Shown in pieces: positions 9,700-19,064 of a DNA stretch of 64,000 nt. Origin of the DNA: Peronospora farinosa (Eukaryota; Oomycota; Peronosporomycetes; Peronosporales; Peronosporaceae); contig CANTFK010000270.1 in assembly GCA_947646735.1 (NCBI GenBank), forward strand, positions 124,001 to 188,000, in the 5' to 3' direction. A program made the position numbers and the translations under genes. The first letter of the stretch is position 1, and every line of letters begins with the position of its first letter. Below the pieces are notes generated by a model. The model searched no databases. It saw nothing but the letters and a program-made list of their open reading frames with translations, and was not told the origin of the DNA.

Positions 9700-12060
9700 C
9701 TTATATCGCGCGCCGTTTACCGGACCCTGGCGAGAGTAGAGATAAATGCAGAGAATGAGATCTAATACGACGCATGCGGAAGTAAAGCTACTTTAGAGGA
9801 AAGACAGCTCGCGTAACGCGTTGGTATACATACATGTTCATGTCCCTCTACCCTCAAGTCTGCAAATGCGCGACCGTTTAGACAAAAGCTAGCTCTATTG
9901 ATGGCTTATCGGTATAACGAGAAGGTTAAGACCTTCATTCAGCTAATGCACCCTCTTGAAGCGTATCTGCGGAGACATTGGGCGTTATTCTTAGCGTTGC
10001 GGCCGATGTTATAAATGACGTTGGTCATTTACGTCACTAAGCGAGCTTAAGTATTATTAAGCTCGCACGTAAGTATGCGCATCGAAGAAAAAGCATTTAA
10101 TCATTAAAAGTTAGCCAATCAAGGTTCTAATTTACATAATGTAAATTTTTATAATATAAATTAGTCTTGAACAATCAGTACTCCAGAAGACTGGCAGCAG
10201 CTTTTGGGTCTGGGGCCTGTCGACGGAGGTGTCCAACGGTAGGTATCTTGCTTGGATCCCTTGGATGTCTATCTTGTAATTAGGTCCCACCCAGGGAGAA
10301 TATCTTGTTGCTCGACCGGGACCAAAGGACTACGCGAGCGTACCTAAGCGGAGATGCCGGGACTTCGGGCGAGGCGGCGTACATCGTGACGGCTTGTCTG
10401 GCGGCTGGGGGTGAGTGCGGCAAAAAAGAGGTTTGTAGAGGGAAATTTCCAGTCACAACTGACGGATTGCCGTGGAAACATCCTTTAAAGGCTTGAGCTA
10501 GCATCATGCTAGCCCAAGCCTTCCGGGAGGGCGTTACTCCAACCCGACCAGGATGAACATCAAGGGTAAACACAGGTTACAATTTAAGGCAATCATCCGC
10601 TTTTGGGAAAAGGTTTGTACTACGAATTAAGCTACCTACTACATCCTACGTGTTGAAAATATTAATTGCATAAGCACTAAACACCATGACGTAAATTTTG
10701 GAGTTGACGCACCCGGTATCTATAGCTTTCGGCTCCAAACAATCTTAATTATGCTCCGAAAGAGCATAGCACAATATCAATACTAGTAGCTTTAAAGTAA
10801 TGTATATTGGCATGCAGGCTGGCTCGTTTGACCAATAACTTTGTTGTCAAAAATTTGCGCTTTGATTGAACGATACTTTAAACTTCTAACGGAAGCACTC
10901 GAGGAAGTTCGTATATCTAGGCGGGTACTAGATGTACGCCGGGGAAGTCTGCTACGTAGTTTTAGAATAGTTTATTGCGCGGTAATTCTAGAATGCTCGC
11001 TGCATATGGCAGCGGTAGAAGCCGCCGCACTGAGGTTGCGATCGGTAAGCCACTGAGGAGGCCCGCGGCGGCCGGCCGGAATGCGTCTGGCACGCCTCCG
11101 TAAGTAAGGTCATGTTGTCATGCGTTCTGAGTATTCTAAACTCGCTATCGAAAAAATCACCTCTTAAACCTTTCAGGTTGATTTTTGAATAGTTGCATTC
11201 CCGTGCGTGGCACTCGCAACCTCCCTATGCAAGGCACTGTCTTCACGGCAAACACTTTACACGTCTGTTAGCTTTGATCAGTGGCCAGCTTTTCATTCAA
11301 TCCTGTCGAGTTGGCTTCTTCAAATGGCACATTATTTAAGGCGTATGTTGTGTAACTGGTGGGTAGATGCATATTTCCATGTGATCCGAGTGTGATGATC
11401 CACCTTAGTGCCCCCATACTTCTTTTCTCCCCATTGCTTGCTAACAAGGCTTGGGAACGTCTTCTTCGTCAATATTTCAACTAATGTGTCACTTTCACTG
11501 CACTCAAGTCTTTTGATGCCTTGTTTTAGACGCTATCAATGGTCGACATCAATGAACACAGTTCAGAACTTAGTTTTTCAATCATTTCTCTACAATACTC
11601 ATACCGTTCTGAATTGTTTCTCGTACAGAACCTTAACCATGAAATAAGCAATCGTCACGAATTAGTACAAATCGACTGCCGCAGTGAAACCATGAAAGTG
11701 AAAAGTCCGGGAAGAATTACACGAATTTGTGCATTAACTGACGTGGATGTCAATACTGTGAAGTGAAAGTACGCGTGCACTAGAAGCAAAATGGAGCAAA
11801 ACGGTGTTCCGTTTGAGGCTGGTACAGACTTGACTTCTGGGCAATGGCTCGAAGTTGTTGATGTGTTACCCCTTGTTTGTCTATGCGACAGAAGATACGG
11901 ATAGGCCGGATCATGAATTGATTCGCAAATGAGTGATGATCAACACTTGGAACAGCAGAAGATAGCGACGACGTAGAGAATATTATGGAGAAGATAGCGG
12001 TAAGCGTATGCGTATAAGTAGTGTGAGTCAGCTCGCTTTTCAATAATGTTATTGCAATCA
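9700..12060. other. intergenic, no convincing gene
   Basis: Only short frames with no recognisable product occur here. A GC-rich stretch at about 11055-11090 and an AT-rich stretch at 10120-10160 stand out. A sequence starting near 10009 (TGTTATAAATGACG) resembles an LTR start but has no partner in the window. Minus-strand traces at 11420-11520 faintly resemble the LTK-type end of copia pol. The region is probably decayed transposon DNA. Confidence 0.4.
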
Positions 12061-12168
12061 GATGTTCATTATTGTTTATGCAGAAACCGTAAAGTGGTGG
12101 TCATACGATATATCTAGATCCGTGTCACCACGTCGCTTTCAACAAGTGCTGTCGATGCTCTTATTATC

Positions 12169-15100
12169 CTACATACTTCCATTACTCGGCGCGATTTCTG
12201 GAATGTCACGGCTGTCGTCCTCCGCGTCTTCGCTTGCCTCAACTTCCTCTGGGAAACGGCTGCCGCCCTGGGTACCGTCAGCTTCGGGACTTTCACTGCC
12301 TTGCACCTCCTGTAAGAAACGTTCACCATTGAATCTTCCACTGACTTTTGCTGCAGCACCGTTCAGTTCGACAAGGAAGCGCTCAGTGTCAGTGCTATCA
12401 ACGCTGTCTTCCTCTGGGAAACGGCTGCCGCCCTGGGTACCGTCAGCTTCGGGACTTTCACTACCTTGCACCTCCTGTAAGAAACGTTCACCGCCGACAG
12501 TGGAACGGTCGTCAGTATCGGGAGTGCTGTCGTCCGAGTCCCCGCTTACACCTTTTTCCTCTGCAAGGAAACGTTCACCATTGAATCTTCCACTGACTTT
12601 TGCTGCAGCACCGTTCAGTTCGACAAGGAAGCGCTCAGTGTCAGTGCTATCAACGCTGTCGTCATCTGCGTTTTCGCTTGCCTCAACTTCCTCTGGGAAA
12701 CGGCTGCCGCCCTGGGTACCGTCAGCTTCGGGACTTTCACTGCCTTGCACCTCCTGTAAGAAACGTTCACCATTGAATCTTCCACTGACTTTTGCTGCAG
12801 CACCGTTCAGTTCGACAAGGAAGCGCTCAGTGTCAGTGCTATCAACGCTGTCGTCATCTGCGTTTTCGCTTGCCTCAACTTCCTCTGGGAAACGGCTGCC
12901 GCCCTGGGTACCGTCAGCTTCGGGACTTTCACTACCTTGCACCTCCTGTAAGAAACGTTCACCATTGAATCTTCCACTGACTTTTGCTGCAGCACCGTTC
13001 AGTTCGACAAGGAAGCGCTCAGTGTCAGTGCTATCAACGCTGTCGTCATCTGCGTTTTCGCTTGCCTCAACTTCCTCTGGGAAACGGCTGCCGCCCTGGG
13101 TACCGTCAGCTTCGGGACTTTCACTACCTTGCACCTCCTGTAAGAAACGTTCACCATTGAATCTTCCACTGACTTTTGCTGCAGCACCGTTCAGTTCGAC
13201 AAGGAAGCGCTCAGTGTCAGTGCTATCAACGCTGTCGTCATCTGCGTTTTCGCTTGCCTCAACTTCCTCTGGGAAACGGCTGCCGCCCTGGGTACCGTCA
13301 GCTTCGGGACTTTCACTACCTTGCACCTCCTGTAAGAAACGTTCACCATTGAATCTTCCACTGACTTTTGCTGCAGCACCGTTCAGTTCGACAAGGAAGC
13401 GCTCAGTGTCAGTGCTATCAACGCTGTCGTCATCTGCGTTTTCGCTTGCCTCAACTTCCTCTGGGAAACGGCTGCCGCCCTGGGTACCGTCAGCTTCGGG
13501 ACTTTCACTACCTTGCACCTCCTGTAAGAAACGTTCACCATTGAATCTTCCACTGACTTTTGCTGCAGCACCGTTCAGTTCGACAAGGAAGCGCTCAGTG
13601 TCAGTGCTATCAACGCTGTCGTCATCTGCGTTTTCGCTTGCCTCAACTTCCTCTGGGAAACGGCTGCCGCCCTGGGTACCGTCAGCTTCGGGACTTTCAC
13701 TACCTTGCACCTCCTGTAAGAAACGTTCACCATTGAATCTTCCACTGACTTTTGCTGCAGCACCGTTCAGTTCGACAAGGAAGCGCTCAGTGTCAGTGCT
13801 ATCAACGCTGTCGTCATCTGCGTTTTCGCTTGCCTCAACTTCCTCTGGGAAACGGCTGCCGCCCTGGGTACCGTCAGCTTCGGGACTTTCACTACCTTGC
13901 ACCTCCTGTAAGAAACGTTCACCGCCGACAGTGGAACGGTCGCAGTATCGGAAGGCGTCGTCCGAGTCCCCGCTTACACCTCCTCTGCAAGAAACGTTCA
14001 CCATTGAATCTTCCACTGACTTTTGCTGCAGCACCGTTCAGTTCGACAAGGAAGCGCTCAGTGTCAGTGCTATCAACGCTGTCGTCATCTGCGTTTTCGC
14101 TTGCCTCAACTTCCTCTGGGAAACGGCTGCCGCCCTGGGTACCGTCAGCTTCGGGACTTTCACTACCTTGCACCTCCTGTAAGAAACGTTCACCATTGAA
14201 TCTTCCACTGACTTTTGCTGCAGCACCGTTCAGTTCGACAAGGAAGCGCTCAGTGTCAGTGCTATCAACGCTGTCGTCATCTGCGTTTTCGCTTGCCTCA
14301 ACTTCCTCTGGGAAACGGCTGCCGCCCTGGGTACCGTCAGCTTCGGGACTTTCACTACCTTGCACCTCCTGTAAGAAACGTTCACCATTGAATCTTCCAC
14401 TGACTTTTGCTGCAGCACCGTTCAGTTCGACAAGGAAGCGCTCAGTGTCAGTGCTATCAACGCTGTCGTCATCTGCGTTTTCGCTTGCCTCAACTTCCTC
14501 TGGGAAACGGCTGCCGCCCTGGGTACCGTCAGCTTCGGGACTTTCACTGCCTTGCACCTCCTGTAAGAAACGTTCACCGCCGACAGTGGAACGGTCGTCA
14601 GTATCGGAAGTGCTGTCGTCCGAGTCCCCGCTTACACCTTTTTCCTCTGCAAGGAAACGTTCACCATTGAATCTTCCACTGACTTTTGCTGCAGCACCGT
14701 TCAGTTCGACAAGGAAGCGCTCAGTGTCAGTGCTATCAACGCTGTCGTCATCTGCGTTTTCGCTTGCCTCAACTTCCTCTGGGAAACGGCTGCCGCCCTG
14801 GGTACCGTCAGCTTCGGGACTTTCACTACCTTGCACCTCCTGTAAGAAACGTTCACCATTGAATCTTCCACTGACTTTTGCTGCAGCACCGTTCAGTTCG
14901 ACAAGGAAGCGCTCAGTGTCAGTGCTATCAACGCTGTCGTCATCTGCGTTTTCGCTTGCCTCAACTTCCTCTGGGAAACGGCTGCCGCCCTGGGTACCGT
15001 CAGCTTCGGGACTTTCACTACCTTGCACCTCCTGTAAGAAACGTTCACCGCCGACAGTGGAACGGTCGTCAGTATCGGAAGTGCTGTCGTCCGAGTCCCC

Positions 15101-15655
15101 GCTTACACCTTTTTCCTCTGCAAGGAAACGTTCACCATTGAATCTTCCACTGACTTTTGCTGCAGCACCGTTCAGTTCGACAAGGAAGCGCTCAGTGTCA
15201 GTGCTATCAACGCTGTCGTCATCTGCGTTTTCGCTTGCCTCAACTTCCTCTGGGAAACGGCTGCCGCCCTGGGTACCGTCAGCTTCGGGACTTTCACTAC
15301 CTTGCACCTCCTGTAAGAAACGTTCACCATTGAATCTTCCACTGACTTTTGCTGCAGCACCGTTCAGTTCGACAAGGAAGCGCTCAGTGTCAGTGCTATC
15401 AACGCTGTCGTCATCTGCATTTTCGCTTGCCTCAACTTCCTCTGGGAAACGGCTGCCGCCCTGGGTACCGTTATCTTCGGGATTTTCACCACCTTCCATC
15501 TCTTGTAAGAAACGTTCACTTTTGGTGCTGTCAATGTCAATGCTGGTAAGAAATTTCTTTTCCGAACGAAGATTGGCGGCATTCACCGTGTCAATGGTAG
15601 TAAGGGCCATCGCAACAGCAGCTGCGAAGCTGAGAATAACGTTTAGGTTGGTCAT
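12169..15655 (-). CDS. secreted acidic tandem-repeat protein (frameshifted), effector-like
   Basis: The frame starts at 15655 with MTNLNVILSFAAAVAMAL, a clear signal peptide of about 26 residues likely cleaved after NA. A short lead, NLRSEKKFLTS, follows and then about 15 units of 64 residues. Each unit has ERFLVELNGAAAKVSG, a GERFLQEVQGSESPEADG block and SRFPEEVEASENADDDS. The protein is very acidic and low in complexity. It is read in two frames (15655-13919 and about 14034-12169) because one unit at 13939-13995 lacks 8 bases. The last unit is divergent and ends IAPSNGSM. No RxLR or LxLFLAK motif is present, and NLRSEKKFL only loosely resembles such motifs. It is likely an extracellular or host-directed protein; the function is unknown. 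It could be a pseudogene or an assembly-damaged gene. Confidence 0.7.
12200..15500 (-). repeat. coding tandem array of 192-bp units, about 15 copies
   Basis: The array repeats every 192 bp and most units are identical or differ by one or two bases, for example a G/A in the GSES codon region. At 12490-12580, 14570-14660 and 15045-15130 an extra module of 87 bp is inserted, encoding LAEEKGVSGDSDDST and STVGGERF. A shortened unit near 12410 lacks the VEASENADD segment. Such uniformity points to recent unequal exchange, and it makes the assembled copy number uncertain. Confidence 0.9.
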
Positions 15656-16016
15656 GATTGGAGTGGTAGTTGGCTGTCTTAAGGCAAATTCGGAAGTGGT
15701 TGAAGCAAACGATTGCCTCGAGCACGAGAATGCCGTTGTTTGTGCGTGAGCATGAAGATCATCCGTTTCTTAGCTCTGCAACGGCCCATGGCAATGATAA
15801 AGGCCACGAGCACTTTATAACTGTCCGATATCCTCCTTTGCGTTTGTCAACAACAGAAATAGATACTATCACGACCTGTCCTACATGCAACGTTGGGCCT
15901 AAGTCATTTGATATGACTCCAAGTCAGTCCTTTCGCTCTTTTTATATGTTGAAACCTTTAAATTTGTAGTTTTGAAACTGTCACATTCTAGTTTCAAGTG
16001 TTTCGCTTATACGACC
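15656..16016. promoter_or_regulatory. shared divergent 5' region
   Basis: These 361 bases separate the minus-strand repeat-protein gene from the plus-strand thymidylate kinase gene, so they must hold both promoters. No specific element was identified. A short plus-strand open stretch ends inside it at 15969 and is not thought to be coding. Confidence 0.45.
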
Positions 16017-16661
16017 ATGACTCGACGCGGTATCTTCCTGCTCTTTGAGGGTGTGGATCGCTGTGGCAAGACAACGCAGGCCAAACTTCTTCACGAAGCT
16101 TTAAACACCTTGTCACCGTCTCAACCATCAACTTTGTTGCACTTTCCAGACCGCAGTACCGCCATTGGTAAAAGCATTCATTCGTACCTTACGAGCTCTG
16201 ACGTTATGGACGATCATGCCATTCATTTGCTTTTTTCTGCTAACCGATGGGAAGCAGTCACTAAGATCGAGTCGATCCTGGCCAGTGGTCACCATATCGT
16301 AATGGACCGTTACTCTTTCAGTGGGGTGGCTTTCTCTGCCACTAAAAACGGCATGTCTCTTGATTGGTGCTGGGCACCAGAGATCGGGCTGCCTAAACCC
16401 GACGCTGTCATTTTTCTTGATGTGCCTGTCTTACAGGCGTCTACTCGAGCTGACTTTGGTCAGGAACGGTACGAGCTTATAGACTTTCAGGAGCAGGTGT
16501 ACCGAAACTTTTACGACATTATGGAACACACGACGCCCAAGTGGCACGTCGTAGACGCCACGGAGACAATAGACCAAGTGCACGACAAAGTGCTGGCTAT
16601 TGCCAAAGAAACAATTGCAAAGTATGCAGAAGCTCCACTTAACCACTTTGAAAAATGGTGA
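16017..16661 (+). CDS. thymidylate kinase (dTMP kinase)
   Basis: The product is a 214-aa protein that phosphorylates dTMP to dTDP with ATP for DNA synthesis. The P-loop is FEGVDRCGKTTQ at about residues 9-20. The DR(Y/H) motif is MDRYSFSGVAFSATK at about 97-111, followed by LDWCWAPEIGLPKPD and IFLDV, the family's typical strand before the lid. The length fits the eukaryotic TMPK family. The start is set at the ATG at 16017 because MTRRGIFLLFEG matches the usual N-terminus. A longer in-frame extension from 15972 is possible and could be a targeting peptide, but it looks poor. The gene is intronless and diverges from the repeat-protein gene. Confidence 0.93.
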   Translation: MTRRGIFLLFEGVDRCGKTTQAKLLHEALNTLSPSQPSTLLHFPDRSTAIGKSIHSYLTSSDVMDDHAIHLLFSANRWEAVTKIESILASGHHIVMDRYSFSGVAFSATKNGMSLDWCWAPEIGLPKPDAVIFLDVPVLQASTRADFGQERYELIDFQEQVYRNFYDIMEHTTPKWHVVDATETIDQVHDKVLAIAKETIAKYAEAPLNHFEKW

Positions 16662-19064
16662 AGACAGAGAATGAAAGCTGGATTCGAAGGATCACAATTT
16701 GTTTAAGATTTGTTTTGTATTCGTATATCGGGTAAAGAGTCATCAGTTAGCATTTGAACAAGAACTATTGTCCTTCCCTCCATTGGAAGGTTGCTGACAA
16801 GAACTATTGTCCTTCCCTCCATTTGGAAGATTGTTGGCATCAATCAAACATTTTGTTGCTCTTTCATTTCGTAGTTTAACTACTTCAAGCCATTCGTACC
16901 GAACAGAAGATGACTGTTAGTCTAACACCATATTCTGTAACTTTGTAATCTTTAGTGAAACTGATGCAAGTACGTTCGACAGTTGTTCAAGCTTACAAAG
17001 ACACCGAGCATCTGGCCAAACCTCTGATAAACGAGCTATTATTAATGTGAGCTTCCTACCAGTAGATAACACTAAGCCCACTCTGTCCTCAGCGCACATC
17101 GTTTTTTTTGGTGTGATAGTCAGAAACGGTGACGGCATTGTAACATACCGATCTGCAACTACAGACTCTAGGCGAATCAAGCGTCCGTATTCGTGCGGAT
17201 GCAAGTGCCAATCAAACCTATTGTCTGTCTACAAGGAGAAAAGAAGTACGACACGAACCCAGACAATAGTAAAGCCTCCGTGCGTTTGCCCTTAAACACC
17301 AGATATTACGTTTTCAATAAGATTACGGGGAACTTTGGAAGCACATCGCTTCATTCGGTAGCGAACGATATATCAATATACGACCAAAGATACAGACATT
17401 AGACAGACACCGTCTCCATCATTCTTCATACCAACGATGGATCAAATTCAGATAATGTAAATGCAACATCATATTAAGTCCCTGCATTCATCAGCCCTTT
17501 TTGCCTCAGCAACTTTTGACCCTGCAGCGTGCGATGTAGTGAATGTATGAGAGTGTTGGCTTGACAGATTTTACTTGCAAGCTCATAGGTCATCGTCGTC
17601 ACATTGTAGCGCTACCAAAAGAAATGGTTGTGTGGCTATATTAAGCCTGCGGTTCCATGTCTGCCAAGGATCGTAAAAAAGCTTGATATACAGCTGTGTT
17701 ACAAGTTGATCTCCTAGATGAGGTATTCATAGGTTATTAGTGCCAAGTAGATCAAAGTCCCCAACCTTATTAACATTTAATACCTCTTCCTTTTCGGTCT
17801 AGGTACCTATGTTCAGCTTTGGTCGATTGTCACCGCTTACCCGCTGATGGCACTTTACACATTGACTGTAATCTAAGAGCATGCTTACAAAAAACAAAGG
17901 CGTAACGTCGATTGCGTTGACTTCAATCCCTACTTTTTGCCGGTGCGACAAAGAAGACATCGATCGCGTTGCACTGCTTCTTGGTCATGGAGGGACCAGT
18001 GGCGCTGATGTCGTACTTTGTGCCCAAAACGTGATCAGTCTCGCGCTTGATTCCACGACGGGTCCTTTGACCTTTCGACACCGCATCTGCACGTACTTTC
18101 CGCTAACGTTTACATTGGAAATGGGTTGTGCATCAGCATTTCCTAATGGGCTTTTGATGATCTCAGATCCAAACGGCGCGCGTTGTTTCCAAAATCCTGC
18201 ATGATGGTCAGTCCTTTATCTAAAGGAGATGGTGAACTATCTGAGTAGGGTAGAGCCAGGGGAAACTCTGGTAGAGTTCAACGCTTGAGGAGAGCCTCGA
18301 GCGATTAGAGTAACATCTCTGCAATCTCATTGGCCGAAGATGGAAGCATTTCTTAGGCGACGTCGCTTCGCGTAGTTAGGACAGTTAGGACGAATTACAA
18401 TAATATTGCAATAACATTTGTTTTAAGGTTTTTCAAGTTTGGCCTGCCGATACAGTATATCATAACAACTAGAAGACGGTCAGACTAAAACCTAAATTTT
18501 GAATACAAACGCTATTTTAGGTCGATGCAATTCTCGTTAGGAATAACTAGGTCGAAGGTCTTTGCCATAATAGATGCACACCATAAAGACCATGAAGATT
18601 ATTAGGGTCGTTGCTTTAATTTTGTAGGATGTGAAAAAGCATAGGGTAGAAGAAGGATTGAAAAATGTATAAAGGTTGATAATATATATACACAAATCGA
18701 ACTTGGTCTCTTCACTTCAACATGACCCAGAATATGAATTGTTCTGTAATGTCGTCATCATCTTTGTATTAGATACATTCGTATATAGTCGCAATCATTT
18801 CCATTCACTAATTAGTCAGCCAACTGACACTCCCACTTTCTGTACGCTAAAGAAAGAAAAAAGCGAAGAATTATACGACGCAACGCAACGTTTCCAGCGC
18901 TTCTATCGCCCTCCTTCGCAGCTTTTTTCTTCACGTCTTTCTTCTTATCGGTCTCTTGGTCGCGTTTACGGGGCGTCTATACGAGCCCAGGAAGAGAGAG
19001 AAAACTACTGCATAAAACCGCATTAAAACCTCAATTTTAGCGTTTAATTCGTCTCATTTTAGCC
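16662..19064. other. intergenic, no convincing gene
   Basis: This is about 2.4 kb between thymidylate kinase and EPG5. It holds a short direct duplication (16758-16836) and a 107-codon frame at 17881-18204 with no recognisable features. The last few hundred bases, with the pyrimidine-rich stretch around 18900-18960, presumably contain the EPG5 promoter. Confidence 0.5.
16758..16836 (+). repeat. 39-bp direct duplication
   Basis: Two adjacent copies of a 39-40 bp sequence beginning ACAAGAACTATTGTCC differ at about four positions. They lie about 100 bp after the thymidylate kinase stop, perhaps within its 3' untranslated region. Confidence 0.8.

Larger units (their letters stand above)
7369..9700 (+). 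mobile_element. Ty3/gypsy LTR element C, 5' part
   Basis: This plus-strand element shows a 5' LTR, primer-binding leader, gag, zinc knuckle, protease and the start of the repeat-rich linker, and then stops near 9660-9700. RT and everything downstream are absent. Its LTR is about 93% identical by eye to the LTR at 59597-59914 and has the same length of 318 bp. The proteins resemble those of element B at roughly half or more of the residues. Stops and frameshifts in gag and protease show it is dead. Confidence 0.8.

Noticed and set aside
10280..10573. 97-codon minus-strand frame and its plus-strand partner
   Set aside because: No domain, low length and no start context. It lies in a probable transposon-derived spacer.
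12200..15500. Regular direct repeats considered as a CRISPR-like array
   Set aside because: Units are contiguous and coding with no unique spacers, and the DNA is eukaryotic.
15559..15580. NLRSEKKFL after the signal peptide as an RxLR-type host-entry motif
   Set aside because: It lacks R-x-L-R and no clear EER motif follows at the usual place. The ERFL blocks are repeat units, not a dEER motif.
12615..15582. Many 62-codon minus-strand frames beginning MLQQKSVEDSM, spaced by 192 bp
   Set aside because: These are the second minus-strand frame of the same unit, repeated with the array, and not separate genes.
12062..15749. Two long plus-strand frames (706 and 665 codons) across the tandem array
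   Set aside because: They are the antisense of the 192-bp units. A unit length divisible by three with no stop in that frame makes any copy number open. The minus strand has a signal peptide and sensible composition, the plus strand does not.
17881..18204. 107-codon plus-strand frame between thymidylate kinase and EPG5
   Set aside because: No recognisable motif, no splice partners and no homologue visible; treated as intergenic.
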